Positions 46,307-59,815 of a stretch of 64,000 bases of DNA are shown here, one piece after another. The stretch lies in the NCBI RefSeq assembly GCF_030247195.1, contig NC_080670.1, forward strand, positions 30,171,997 to 30,235,996. The letters run 5' to 3'. Source of the stretch: Topomyia yanbarensis (Eukaryota; Arthropoda; Insecta; Diptera; Culicidae). The notes beneath the pieces were generated by a model. It saw nothing but the letters and a program-made list of their open reading frames with translations, searched no databases and was not told the origin of the DNA. Position numbers and translations under genes: made by a program. The stretch's first letter is position 1, and the number at the start of each line of letters is the position of its first letter.

Positions 46307-49300
46307 CTATTTGTATTGTATTTGTATTGTATTTGTATTGTATTTGTATTGTATTTGTATTGTATTTGTATTGTATTTGTATTGTATTTGTATTGTATTT
46401 GTATTGTATTTGTATTGTATTTGTATTGTATTTGTATTGTATTTGTATTGTATTTGTATTGTATTTGTATTGTATTTGTATTGTATTTGTATTGTATTTG
46501 TATTGTATTTGTATTGTATTTGTATTGTATTTGTATTGTATTTGTATTGTATTTGTATTGTATTTGTATTGTATTTGTATTGTATTTGTATTGGATTTGT
46601 ATTGTATTTGTATTGTATTTGTATTGTATTTGTATTGTATTTGTATTGTATTTGTATTGTATTTGTATTGTATTTGTATTGTATTTGTATTGTATTTGTA
46701 TTGTATTTGTATTGTATTTGTATTGTATTTGTATTGTATTTGTATTGTATTTGTATTGTATTTGTATTGTATTGTATTTGTATTGTATTTGTATTGTATT
46801 TGTATTGTATTTGTATTGTATTTGTATTGTATTTGTATTGTATTTGTATTGTATTTATATTGTATTTGTATTGTATTTGTCTTGTATTTGAATTGTATTT
46901 GTATTGTTTTTGTATTGTATTTGTATTGTATTTGTATTGTATTTGTATTGTATTTGTATTGTATTTGTATTGTATTTGTATTGTGTTTGTATTGTATTTG
47001 TATTGTATTTGTATTGTATTTGTATTGTATTTGTATTGTATTTGTATTGTATTTGTATTGTATTTGTATTGTATTTGTATTGTATTTGTATTGTATTTGT
47101 ATTGTATTTGTATTGTATTTGTATTGTATTTGTATTGTATTTGTATTGTATTTGTATTGTATTTGTATTGTATTTGTATTGTATTTGTATTGTATTTGTA
47201 TTGTATTTGTATTGTATTTGTATTGTATTTGTATTGTATTTGTATTGTATTTGTATTGTATTTGTATTGTATTTGTATTGTATTTGTATTGTATTTGTAT
47301 TGTATTTGTATTGTATTTGTATTGTATTTGTATTGTATTTGTATTGTATTGTATTTGTATTGTATTTGTATTGTATTTGTATTGTATTTGTATTGTATTT
47401 GTATTGTATTTGTATTGTATTTGTATTGTATTTGTATTGTTTTTGGTGTGTATTTGTATTGTATTTGTATTGTATTTGTATTGTATTTGTATTGTATTTG
47501 TATTGTATTTGTATTGTATTTGTATTGTATTTGTATTGTATTTGTATTGTATTTGTATTGTATTTGTATTGTATTGTATTTGTATTGTATTTGTATTGTA
47601 TTTGTATTGTATTTGTATTGTATTTGTATTGTATTTGTATTGTATTTGTATTGTATTTGTATTGTATTTGTATTGTATTTGTATTGTATTTGTATTGTAT
47701 TTGTATTGTATTTGTATTGTATTTGTATTGTATTTGTATTGTATTTGTATTGTATTTGTATTGTATTTGTATTGTATTTGTATTGTATTTGTATTGTATT
47801 TGTATTGTATTTGTATTGTATTTGTATTGTATTTGTATTGTATTTGTATTGTATTTGTATTGTATTTGTATTGTATTTGTATTGTATTTGTATTGTATTT
47901 GTATTGTATTTGTATTGTATTTGTATTGTATTTGTATTGTATTGTATTTGTATTGTATTTGTATTGTATTTGTATTGTATTTGTATTGTATTTGTATTGT
48001 ATTTGTATTGTATTTGTATTGTATTTATATTGTATTTGTATTGTATTTGTCTTGTATTTGAATTGTATTTGTATTGTTTTTGTATTGTATTTGTATTGTA
48101 TTTGTATTGTATTTGTATTGTATTTGTATTGTATTTGTATTGTATTTGTATTGTGTTTGTATTGTATTTGTATTGTATTTGTATTGTATTTGTATTGTAT
48201 TTGTATTGTATTTGTATTGTATTTGTATTGTATTTGTATTGTATTTGTATTGTATTTGTATTGTATTTGTATTGTATTTGTATTGTATTTGTATTGTATT
48301 TGTATTGTATTTGTATTGTATTTGTATTGTATTTGTATTGTATTTGTATTGTATTTGTATTGTATTTGTATTGTATTTGTATTGTATTTGTATTGTATTT
48401 GTATTGTATTTGTATTGTATTTGTATTGTATTTGTATTGTATTTGTATTGTATTTGTATTGTATTTGTATTGTATTTGTATTGTATTTGTATTGTATTTG
48501 TATTGTATTTGTATTGTATTTGTATTGTATTGTATTTGTATTGTATTTGTATTGTATTTGTATTGTATTTGTATTGTATTTGTATTGTATTTGTATTGTA
48601 TTTGTATTGTATTTGTATTGTTTTTGGTGTGTATTTGTATTGTATTTGTATTGTATTTGTATTGTATTTGTATTGTATTTGTATTGTATTTGTATTGTAT
48701 TTGTATTGTATTTGTATTGTATTTGTATTGTGTTTGTATTGTATTTGTATTGTATTTGTATTGTATTTGTATTGTATTTGTATTGTATTTGTATTGTATT
48801 TGTATTGTATTTGTATTGTATTTGTATTGTATTTGTATTGTATTTGTATTGTATTTGTATTGTATTTGTATTGTATTTGTATTGTATTTGTATTGTATTT
48901 GTATTGTATTTGTATTGTATTTGTATTGTATTTGTATTGTATTTGTATTGTATTTGTATTGTATTGTATTTGTATTGTATTTGTATTGTATTTGTATTGT
49001 TTTTGGTGTGTATTTGTATTGTATTTGTATTGTATTTGTATTGTATTTGTATTGTATTTGTATTGTATTTGTATTGTATTTGTATTGTATTTGTATTGTA
49101 TTTGTATTGTATTTGTATTGTATTTGTATTGTATTTGTATTGTATTTGTATTGTATTTGTATTGTATTTGTATTGTATTTGTATTGTATTTGTATTGTAT
49201 TTGTATTGTATTTGTATTGTATTTGTATTGTATTTGTATTGTATTTGTATTGTATTTGTATTGTATTTGTATTGTATTTGTATTGTATTTGTATTGTATT

Positions 49301-51395
49301 TGTATTGTATTTGTATTGTATTTGTATTGTATTTGTATTGTATTTGTATTGTATTTATATTGTATTTGTATTGTATTTGTCTTGTATTTGAATTGTATTT
49401 GTATTGTTTTTGTATTGTATTTGTATTGTATTTGTATTGTATTTGTATTGTATTTGTATTGTATTTGTATTGTATTTGTATTGTATTTGTATTGTATTTG
49501 TATTGTGTTTGTATTGTATTTGTATTGTATTTGTATTGTATTTGTATTGTATTTGTATTGTATTTGTATTGTATTTGTATTGTATTTGTATTGTATTTGT
49601 ATTGTATTTGTATTGTATTTGTATTGTATTTGTATTGTATTTGTATTGTATTTGTATTGTATTTGTATTGTATTTGTATTGTATTTGTATTGTATTTGTA
49701 TTGTATTTGTATTGTATTTGTATTGTATTTGTATTGTGTTTGTATTGTATTTGTATTGTATTTGTATTGGATTTGTATTGTATTTGTATTGTATTTGTAT
49801 TGTATTTGTATTGTATTTGTATTGTATTTGTATTGTATTTGTATTGTATTTGTATTGTATTTGTATTGTATTTGTATTGTATTTATATTGTATTTGTATT
49901 GTATTTGTCTTGTATTTGAATTGTATTTGTATTGTTTTTGTATTGTATTTGTATTGTATTTGTATTGTATTTGTATTGTATTTGTATTGTATTTGTATTG
50001 TATTTGTATTGTATTTGTATTGTATTTGTATTGTATTTGTATTGTATTTGTATTGTGTTTGTATTGTATTTGTATTGTATTTGTATTGTATTTGTATTGT
50101 ATTTGTATTGTATTTGTATTGTATTTGTATTGTATTTGTATTGTATTTGTATTGTATTTGTATTGTATTTGTATTGTATTTGTATTGTATTTGTATTGTA
50201 TTTGTATTGTATTTGTATTGTATTTGTATTGTATTTGTATTGTATTTGTATTGTATTTGTATTGTATTTGTATTGTATTTGTATTGTATTTGTATTGTAT
50301 TTGTATTGTATTTGTATTGTATTTGTATTGTATTTGTATTGTATTTGTATTGTATTGTATTTGTATTGTATTTGTATTGTATTTGTATTGTATTTGTATT
50401 GTATTTGTATTGTATTTGTATTGTATTTGTATTGTATTTGTATTGTATTTGTATTGTATTTGTATTGTATTTGTATTGTATTTGTATTGTATTTGTATTG
50501 TATTTGTATTGTGTTTGTATTGTATTTGTATTGTATTTGTATTGTATTTGTATTGTATTTGTATTGTATTTGTATTGTATTTGTATTGTATTTGTATTGT
50601 ATTTGTATTGTATTTGTGTTGTATTTGTATTGTATTTGTATTGTATTTGTATTGTATTTGTATTGTATTTGTATTGTATTTGTATTGTATTTGTATTGTA
50701 TTTGTATTGTATTTGTATTGTATTTGTATTGTATTTGTATTGTATTTGTATTGTATTTGTATTGTATTTGTATTGTATTTGTATTGTATTTGTATTGTAT
50801 TTGTATTGTATTTGTATTGTATTTGTATTGTATTTGTATTGTATTTGTATTGTATTTGTATTGTATTTGTATTGTATTTGTATTGTATTTGTATTGTATT
50901 TGTATTGGTATTTGTATTGTATTTGTGTTGGTATTTGTGTTGTTTTGTATTGGTTTTGGTGTTGGTGTTGGGTTGTATTTGTATTGTATTTGTTTGTATT
51001 GTATTGGTTGGTATTGTATTTGTTTGTGTGTTTGTATTGTTTGTTTTGTGTTGTATTTGTATTGTATTTGTGTTGTTTGTGTTGTATTTGTTTTGTATTT
51101 GTATTGTATTGTGTTGTATTTGTATTGTATTTGTATTGTATTTGTATTGTATTTGTATTGTATTTGTATTGTATTTGTATTGTATTTGTATTGTATTTGT
51201 ATTGTATTTGTATTGTATTTGTATTGTATTTGTATTGTATTTGTATTGTATTTGTATTGTATTTGTATTGTATTTGTATTGTATTTGTATTGTATTTGTA
51301 TTGTATTTGTATTGTATTTGTATTGTATTTGTATTGTATTTGTATTGTATTTGTATTGTATTTGTATTGTATATGTATTGAATTTGTATTGTATT
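46307..51395 (+). repeat. 5.1 kb tandem array of 11 bp unit TATTTGTATTG
   Basis: About 460 near-identical units are present. The + strand almost lacks C, and variants are rare. A variant block (TATTTATATTG, then TTGTCTTG, TTGAATTG and a TTTTTG unit) recurs near 46855, 48025, 49352 and 49883; a TTTTTGGTGTG block recurs near 47440, 48620 and 49000. This indicates higher-order duplication by unequal exchange. A degenerate stretch with GGT/GTTGG words lies at 50908-51115. Because 11 is not a multiple of three, three units make an 11-residue peptide repeat; frames of up to 1730 codons result and are not genes. Confidence 0.95.
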
Positions 51396-53790
51396 TTGAT
51401 AGTATTTGATAGATAGCCGGCAAACACTGTAGTTACAATCATACATCATAAGGCCATAAAATCCCACCACCCGAACACATCTGTCGGAAAGAAAACACCA
51501 AACAAACGGACCCTAAACCATTCACTTTAGTCAGAGCTAACATCTAATTTTCGATCCAGGCCAAGCCAAGATCATATGAGCGATAAAATTAAAGCTAATT
51601 CAATCCCGTAATGTTCCGTTCTGTTATTTTTTTGCGCTTCCTCCACAAACCGCCATTTAGCTATGCCCGAAAATCGCGTCGAAAAAAAATCGAGAAACGA
51701 ACTCCGGGCGATAAATAATGTTGATAAACAGACGCAGCAGTCGTTAATTTTTACGAGGGATTTCAAGCGTGTTTTGCGGTAGCATATGGAAGTATCGAAA
51801 AATTCAAGGCCACCTGGGATGACGAGGAGGTCGACGAAATTGTTGCGTTTCAATGGCGACTGAATGGAGGCCAAAAAAAAAAACAGCTGATTCATAATTA
51901 TGTTATTTTTTCTGAAGGGCGATCGTTACCAACAAAAACGTTCGTCCCACTTTGGCAGGGGAAAACGCTTTCCGGTTAATGAACAGACACATGAAATTTA
52001 AGGTTAATTAACGAAATGTTCTTTGACACTTTTTGCGCTAACCGAGTTTCTCAGACCTGTTGCTTTCGGGATTTTTTTATCTTGGCAACAAGCATGCCAT
52101 GAATTGCATAGGTCATCAAAAGCGCATCAACATTCAGCGCAGAGCACAGTAGCGTTTGGATTTTGTAGAACGTGCTTGATTTCCATAATTAATAGCTCGG
52201 AAACCCCTTTTGCTCCCGCATACAGTAGAGTTCTGAAGAAATCCCTTTCCTGGTAATTCTATTTTTTATTCTTCTTTCGGTTGTTTGTCGTTCAATCGAT
52301 AATGGCTGGAATGATCAGCTGAAATTGAGATTTATTCCCCTTCACGGCCAGCACATGACCTGTTAGGCGTCGTAGAGCAGGATCCCAAATGGAGAAGAAA
52401 TCCCCGATAAATTGAATCTTGGAAACGATGCTGGCTTCCACAGTTCGGTTTCGTTCCATTTCAGAAGTCGATTTTAATGTGTATAACGATGTGTCATGAT
52501 TATTGTGGTTCTTCTATGGCAATAAATCTTGGCGTCGTTGACGGGGACCCCACACCCAGCAGCTTTAAGCTAATCAGTCTGGAATTCCGACTGACAAATG
52601 AACAGGTCAAATGCTAAGTATGACTAACTGCGTGATTTGGAGAAATACATCCCGTCTGATAGAAGACTGAAAATGATATGCTTTGTGTAGAGTCAAAAAC
52701 TGAATCAAAAAATTTAGCAAACACAAAATGGTAAATTTCATTCACAAACCTGCACCCCTCGCCGGGATTACTTTGTTTTGTCAACAGAAAGGCGGAAAAC
52801 AACGATCCGATGACAAAACAACCGTCAAGAGGATTGCGAACGCGTGCTACCCATCCACGCCTACTCGAATCACACCCGTCACTAAGCTATACCACGGCCT
52901 ACTGCGTGTTGAATGAAGAGGAGAAGGAGGGTGCCTTCGATGGTATCAATTTCAAGCTCAGCGACCTTACGCAATTCTCATTTCGAAAGCTAACGATGCA
53001 TTAAATCGGACCACCAGCAACCAATCGGAAAAGAAGCCAAAATCGAACGTCAACATCGCCCGGCAGCACCTGGAAGTGATGATGTCCCCTTGCGTCAAAA
53101 TACGGAAATCCATGGCTCGTCGAAACGGAAAAGTAAATATTTATTCACCGGTGGTGTCACAGTTTTAGGTGTTAGACGGGATCCCCCGTAGTAGTGCAGT
53201 TAGTCAAGGTCGTGACATTCCAAACGTTTTAGACCTACTTCCTTCCGCTCTATATCTTCTATTGGAACAGCAGGGAAAGGTGAAACAAAGGAAAAACAAT
53301 TCACCAGAAGAGATGAAAAGTATCAACTTCTACAGCCAGTTCAAGTTGCGTGGCACTTCAAAAATGCCACTTTTTTGTTTACGCTCTGAAAGGAAATGCA
53401 TTTCTCTCGTTTGGAAGGACGGAAAAACGGAAGAAAAATCTTCGCTGCCCCTTCTGTTTATGATGAAGGAGAAAGTGGAATTCGAGCCGTTTCCATGTCG
53501 TCTAGGAGCGGGAACGGGAAGCGGAGGAGGAATGAACTGGGACTCAGCCGTGAAATTCATTTCAGGGCAGAATCGAATGCAACTTGCTGTTGCCGGCCCG
53601 GTTGACAAATACGGCAATTGTTACACACACACACATCTGGGGAAATCATTAGGCCGTAAAATCGAATCAAATGTCCCATTGAAGTCGGGAAATTAAAGCT
53701 GACTGTTTGGAATCGACCGCAATATCGCAGAACAACAACAACGGACAGTTGAATGGTTTATTACACCCTGCTGTGAGTTAGTCAACATTC
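51396..53790. other. Unassigned unique sequence, moderately AT-rich
   Basis: The 175-codon frame 53169-53696 and others show no domain and no splice support. The stretch may be intron or regulatory DNA of a large gene. Confidence 0.3.
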
Positions 53791-53900
53791 GTCCGATCGG
53801 ATCGGATCGGTCGGTTCTGGTCCGTGCGTTCGACCGACCGGGTAAGTCCGATCGGATCGGATCGGTCGGTTCTGGTCCGTGCGTTCGACCGACCGGGTAA
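53791..53900 (+). repeat. Perfect 55 bp tandem duplication
   Basis: Two identical copies (53791-53845 and 53846-53900) begin GTCCGATCGGATCGGATCGG and end CGACCGACCGGGTAA. Each also contains internal CGGAT repeats and a CGGTCGG/CGACCG inverted pair. Confidence 0.9.
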
Positions 53901-56900
53901 TTGAATCCCGCTGGGAAATGTCCTCTCCTGGGGTTTCGCCAAGGGTGAACTGACCGCAACCGACGAATGGTCGGATAAAAAAAAGAATCGCGCGAATATA
54001 TGAAAACCAGATGTTCCATTTTTTCCGCTTTTCAACCCCGCCAAGCCGAAGACAACGGACTGGGGGAGTTTGTGTACATTGGCATTAGATGGCCAGGCAG
54101 GCAGGCTTGCAGATTGCATTTCCAGACACCATCACCGATACTGCTTGCATGGGAATTTGTTTCCAGTCGGAGATTTTATTACTCTTTAACCCTCTTTCAA
54201 CTCGACCCCCTCCTAATGCTCTTTTATTACCCGAATGGAGCCCGAGGTATGATTTTACGATCGTTGATTTGTACATTTTACACCCGCCGCGGTTCATTAT
54301 CACCGCAAAAGAAGAAAAAAAACGGTAACCGGGCAGCTCTGTTCGTTCAGCTTGGTCTCGGTAAGTGATACTTGAAGGAGAAATTATCGAGTCGATCAGG
54401 CTGGAACGTAGCCGACGATACCGGCCCCTGGACTCCCGATTGGTTGGCAGGGGTGAAACTTTATGAACTTATAAAAGTGTTTCTGTGATATGCTAGCCTA
54501 TTCTATTCTATTCAATTTTATTCAATTGTATCTAATCTACTGTGAAATCTTATGAAATTCATCTAATAAACATTCATATCACGAAGTGGTGTATTTTTAA
54601 AAATGAGACCTATGAAATAGACGAAATTGATTCTATAGTAGGTACTTTGATACTACTGACAATTTTAATTTAAAGAATCTGTAAATCCAGGAATTCAGCA
54701 AGTTTGAATGGCCAATGGAGCCAAAAAAGATTGTAATCAGCAATGGAACTCAAAATCCAGGATAGGTTCCATATTTCTTAATTCCATTGATCCCATTTCC
54801 TCTTGCTGGTATATAGGCGGCCGCTCAAGAGAGACAAAAAAATATTGCTGCAAAGACCCGTTTGCTTGTCGAAGAAGATGCAAAGCAATTTCGCCAAAGG
54901 TCACCCGACACTAGTTTGAAGTGACACTCCTTTTTGTCCCGTCCGGTGCGATTGCCATTCAAAATCTTCGCTCACTTAAGATAAGGGGTCTTTGAAACAT
55001 CCACGTATGCCAAGTTCAAATCGATAACTACACCCATGATCTCAACTTTGCGAGCGGGTATGTAAACGCGTTAGTTCTATGTAAAAGTGTTGTCGCCAGT
55101 AACGCTATTTGTTTGCTTTAGACAAAATATCACAATTTTGAGCTTATTTAAGCGAACTTTCGAGAGATCTGGCAGAGCTAAATATTTTTGCGTCTTGCAG
55201 AATATTAGAATACTTTGTGGACTATTTTTCATCCGAAAGAAGAACGGAGCTAGAGCCAGATGCCAAGTGAAGACTGTAGAGTATGAAGGAAATGACAAAA
55301 ATCATGGGGGATATTATTTGAAAGACAAGTCTGAATAAAGGAATAATGTCGTCTGGATTTTTTTTCTTAGAAACTGGAACGAAGAATATGCGTAAAACTT
55401 AATCAGCAATAGATCATAAAAGCATCTTTGGTTCACATGCTTATGCAAAAAGATGTGTTGGTGCTGTCTGGAATATAACCGGAATGCCGTGACGGCCCTT
55501 GGCCTGGTAATTCAAATCTAATTATATGCACCCTAATCAACAATCCACCGACCAGTGCAGAGTTCCAGTGCCAATATTTGTGGTCATCCTTGTCGTGAAT
55601 TTCGGAAAGTCGACTAGCACACCACACGGACGCGTCTATTCGTGGCAAATTTGGTTGAGTGAATGCCATGCGAGGCCAATACATTTTTGCTCGTCGATCC
55701 GTACACATTATACACTCTCACACTCACACACTGGAATCTCGATTTTCCGATCTCGGGTAACAGCTCCTGTGCATCAGAATATTGCTCTCGCTCGCTCAAT
55801 CGCGATTCTTACATGCACGATGCACACATACTCTTGCAGCTGGCAACAGGTTCTGCGCTATAGAAACGAGATGCTCACATGCCCACAGCAGCAAGTCGCT
55901 ACCCGATCCGAGTCTCGGGCGTCTTTTAATGTTTATTTACCGCTCTTTCTCTCATTATAGTTTCACCCAAGACGGATACAGGTGTGCACACTTTTTTCTG
56001 TGTGTGAGTGCGGGTGTCATTTTTCTTTGATGAAGCCGAAAAAACAAGAGGATATGAAGAAGAAAAGTACAAACAAATGACGTTTCCATAAGTTTTGCTT
56101 CGGTTCGGCCATAGTTAATTTAATCGGTTTTTTCGAGGTAAAAAGTGTCCCTAAGTGTTCTAATCGGTAGATCCGAGGTGAAGCTCGGCATTTTCTCACT
56201 TTTCATCATGCGCCAAAGAATCAGGATGCTCGTTTGGATGTTTATGTTTACTTCTAGGGCCCCGGCCGCCATGCGGTCGTCAAACGGTGGGATAACAAAA
56301 TTCTCACAAGTTTCCTATCTCATGCCTCCACGCGAGTCTAAGTCTATTGATGACATTTGGTCCTTAGACCGGCGACGACTGGGTGCTATCAGCCTTCTGC
56401 CGATAGTAGCAGAATGAGAGGGTGCGAACAGATCTAGTCGAGAAAACATTGCCGTAAAAATGAATAGTTGATCGGAAATTAGCCCCAGTACGAATAATCT
56501 GACTAGTATCTATGATCACGGGTCAATACGTATTGAAAATTCGCCGCGTCTGTTTTTATGAACCTAATTTCAAGCTCCGTTATTGCTAACAAGCCCGTGC
56601 ATCAGGTTAACAATCTTTTATATTTCCCTTCAGTGTTCGTTATTATCGCTCGTATACTTGTATTCCACAAATCTGATATGGAAAATAAGAAATACTTTCC
56701 TGTATAATGCCTGTATAATGTGTCACTCCGAGTGGAGTTCAAATTGCTTTTGTTTAGGGAACATAGTATACTCTCGGTAGCCGGCTGCCCAGAGTTTAAA
56801 AAAAAAACAAAAACTAAACAAGATCTCTTTTTCGAGTGATCGTGCACTCGAAGACTAACTAAACAACTACGTAATAAAATATGCTTTACAGGTCGCATCG

Positions 56901-57521
56901 CTTGCTTGGAGCGAATCCTAGACCTGATACCCTTCCAAACTACCAACTCCGCGACACCTATGGAAGAGTCTGATGAATCGTCGTCCTTCCGTTAAGTAGG
57001 TGGAGCATCAACTTTTCCTGTCTACCTTATCCTTTATCCTTCCCCGTGAACGATGGAGATGGGGGCGGCCGGCAATGATGGCTATCATTCTGTTGAGGTT
57101 TTAATATGGGTCGAATTGGTATGAATTCCTACTTACCATTTCCTAAGCAACTCTTATTAGATAATCAGCAGTCAAACATGATGAAGTCAGTGTGCAATCC
57201 GCCAAAATCGTCGTCACAACGCAACGCAACGCAGCGCAACTTCTAGGGCCCCGGCCGCCATGCTTAATTTTGCGAGTATAAAACTAATACACTCCAAAGT
57301 GTCAAATGTTCCCACCTTTCTCTCCATCTTGGGTTTCGACTTCGTGCATACATAGACACATAGGTAGAAAAGTAACCTAAGAATAGATAATTAGTTCAGT
57401 AAAACCTTTGCAACGACGTTTGCTTCGTACATCTTCAACGTACATGTGTTCGTTCGTTTATTAATTCGGATCATAGTCGTATATGTTGAACACAGAGCTA
57501 TTAATCGCAAGCGAAATGCGA
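53901..57521. other. Unassigned unique sequence with a repeated GC-rich word
   Basis: The 24 bp word CTTCTAGGGCCCCGGCCGCC followed by ATGC occurs exactly at 56252-56275 and 57239-57262. It stands out by GC content. No gene, tRNA or clear element was recognised in the rest; frames are short and without domains. Confidence 0.35.
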
Positions 57522-57748
57522 TATCAGAGTAGGGTGACCATACGTCCTGGTTTCCCAGGACATGTCCTGGTTTTTCATTAACTATCCTGGTGTCTTGGGA
57601 TGCCGAGGAAAACGCTTGATTTGTCCTGGTTTTTCTTCTGTAAGCCTAATATGTTTCTATTTATTGAGTCTTTGCTTTATTCACTCTGCTCCAGATTACA
57701 GTTACCACAACCATAACTGCAATGTATCCTCGTCCTCACTCGGAGTAC

Positions 57749-57926
57749 TTTTTTTAAATTTTGATTATAGAGGTTTCAATCTTAGGGTCATTCGCCTCTT
57801 TTCGGGTTAAAGAAATCTCTTTTGGAAAAATCTCAAACCCTATGTGAGGGGTGTGGAATCGAACCCACGTGAGCTGCGTACAAGGCAATCAATTTACCAA
57901 CTACGCTATGCCCGGCTCCTCACTCA
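57749..57926 (-). mobile_element. tRNA-derived SINE with 14 bp target duplication
   Basis: Flanking repeats CTCACTCGGAGTAC are exact (57735-57748 and 57927-57940). On the minus strand the head carries A box TAGCGTAGTTGGTAAA and an exact B box GGTTCGATTCC. The body contains CACATAGGGTTTGAGA and GGTCATTCGCCTCTTTTCGG, and the tail is TTTAAAAAAAGTA-like. From memory the body resembles the mosquito Feilai type. Confidence 0.8.
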
Positions 57927-58552
57927 CTCACTCGGAGTACGACAAACAAAACTTAATACACTTGAATCTTCCAGTTGTACCTTCCGATGGTTTTTTTAAT
58001 ATCTCAAGAGTGCCTCGTTATTTCTTATATGAACTTCCTTTTCTTACATGGAAATTGAAAACAGAAAGAGGCATTCGTATGTACGTAGCATATAAATGAG
58101 TTATAGTCCTTTGTCAAGTAAATCTGACATTCAAACAAATCAAACCGATTCCAGTTGTGGATTAAACTCTGCTCGCTATCTATATCGATGAAACGATGAT
58201 TTCCAGCGCTTCTTCTCGGTTTATATCGTCTTTCAATCCCGAAGAATTCCCTTTGGTATCTCCAAGAAGACACATAAACATTTTGGTGATTCTGCTTCTT
58301 CCTAAGTTCTCTTGCTAGTGGCATTTTTCGTTTCTCTGAAAATGTATTCCATAAAAAGGCAATTAGGGAACCATCAACAACTATCGTGGAATAACTTCAT
58401 TGAGCGCTCACTCGAGCTGGAATCACTTTAAGGTCAATACCAGTACCTACAGTCTGTGTCTACATGTAACGTGCCAGTGCGAAAAGCAACGTCGTTGAGC
58501 ATGGCAACGTTAGAATCAAGATCCCATTTATATTGATAATGATAAGATTGAT

Positions 58553-59270
58553 ATGCGTCTGCACGATCTATACTCGGGTACTATCAATAAATTCATTACA
58601 ACCGTCATGTCGGAATACGTAATGGTGGGATCCTATAAGTTTGAAACATTGAATAAAAATTTCATAGGTATTTCCAACGGTGTTCGTGTCTTGAGAATGC
58701 GGACGGAACCTATTCCTTCATACCTGAGCTTTCAATACAAAATAACCGTAACCAAATCTTAAATCACGCTGTGCACATAAGAAGGACAGACCCCTACGTG
58801 CCAGTTTTGTAACAAAAAGACACACTGCGAGAAATCATGTACACAACCCTCTAATAAAACAATATCAACTTCAAGCAACCCAACACACAGCCCTCATCAA
58901 CATCAACTATATCACAAACAACCGGAGTTGCAGCTCAGGCCCCAACGAACCTACGCACAGTGTGTCCGATCATTGCGATGCGCCTACCAGTTCCCAATCA
59001 AATGCCACAGCCACAAGTAAATGACAAGAACACGGATACACGATCTTGACCCGTAGGTCCCACAAACACCTCAAACCAGGTAATCCTGAAAACCCATACA
59101 ACATCAACAGCGAGGATAGCATGAACGAAAACGATAAATCAAGAGAAAACAGACTAAGTAATCCCCAAGCAACAACAGGCAATGCAATAAATGGATTTCC
59201 AACAATAAATAAGATCTTAATGCCAAGTCACCAATCGCGTACACAAGATCCGGTGGATATACAATAAAAT
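58553..59270 (+). pseudogene. I-clade LINE ORF1 (gag-like) remnant
   Basis: The frame from 58553 reads GISNGVRVLRMRTEPIPSYL, a segment typical of I-clade ORF1 proteins. In the same frame, past two stops (58760 and 58778), comes a zinc knuckle C-x2-C-x4-H-x4-C (CQFCNKKTHCEKSC, from 58799). Downstream, 59046-59267 in another frame is Asn/Ser/Lys-rich like an ORF1 tail. There is no ORF2. Such proteins bind the element's own RNA; this copy cannot be made intact. Confidence 0.6.
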
Positions 59271-59539
59271 TCGATTTATTTTTATTTACACATTGTTAAT
59301 ATAAAAAGATCCACGGCTCAGGTAAAGAAATGCATTGAACCGTTGTAAATAATTGAAATAAAAAAGTACCTAATAGACGATTAACATGACTTCACGCTGA
59401 ACAACGATTAACCTGTCGAGTTAAGCATCCTACATAACAGGGAGTATGGAATGTCGCGCTCAAATATTATTTACACCAACCTATTCGACAGTTTTCATAT
59501 AACAATCTTTAAAATGGATAAATTTGGAAACAACGATAG

Positions 59540-59815
59540 GTTTTGCAGCTGTTTCGATCTTAGCTTTTAGATCGATAGATAATGGTTGTCATTGGAGATT
59601 GCCAGGTAGAGCACCGGGAAGCTACTTGGGACCGTTGAGGTTACTGCTTTACGTCAATGACGTGTGTTTAGTATTGAAAACTTCTCGCCGTTTCTGCACA
59701 GACGATCTCACCATAAAACTTTCGCTTAGGGTGGTGTAGCAAGAACTACGTGTGTGTGAATCCGAAAAAGTGCTTGATGATCGAATCCCGACGAAAGACT
59801 TTCCTCCCAGACCTC
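59540..59815 (+). pseudogene. CR1-like reverse transcriptase remnant
   Basis: GSYLGPLRLLLYVNDV, then RRFCTDDL, then NPKKCLMIESRRK in a shifted frame, align with the same motifs of the copy at 35816-36967 (GSHLGPLIFLLYFNDV, FADDL, NPKKC). The catalytic box has changed from FADD to CTDD, and at least one frame shift is present. A 13 bp G run follows at 59910-59922. Confidence 0.6.

Noticed and set aside
46307..51395. Telomeric repeat
   Set aside because: The 11 bp unit is internal, flanked by unique DNA on both sides, and unlike TTAGG-type repeats.
46185..51470. Open frames of 385 to 1730 codons (YLYCICIVFVL and NTIQIQYKY repeats)
   Set aside because: They arise because the 11 bp unit has no stop in the frames used; no start, codon or domain evidence supports translation.
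53169..53696. 175-codon open frame
   Set aside because: No ATG at the frame's start, no domain, and overlapping frames are equally open.
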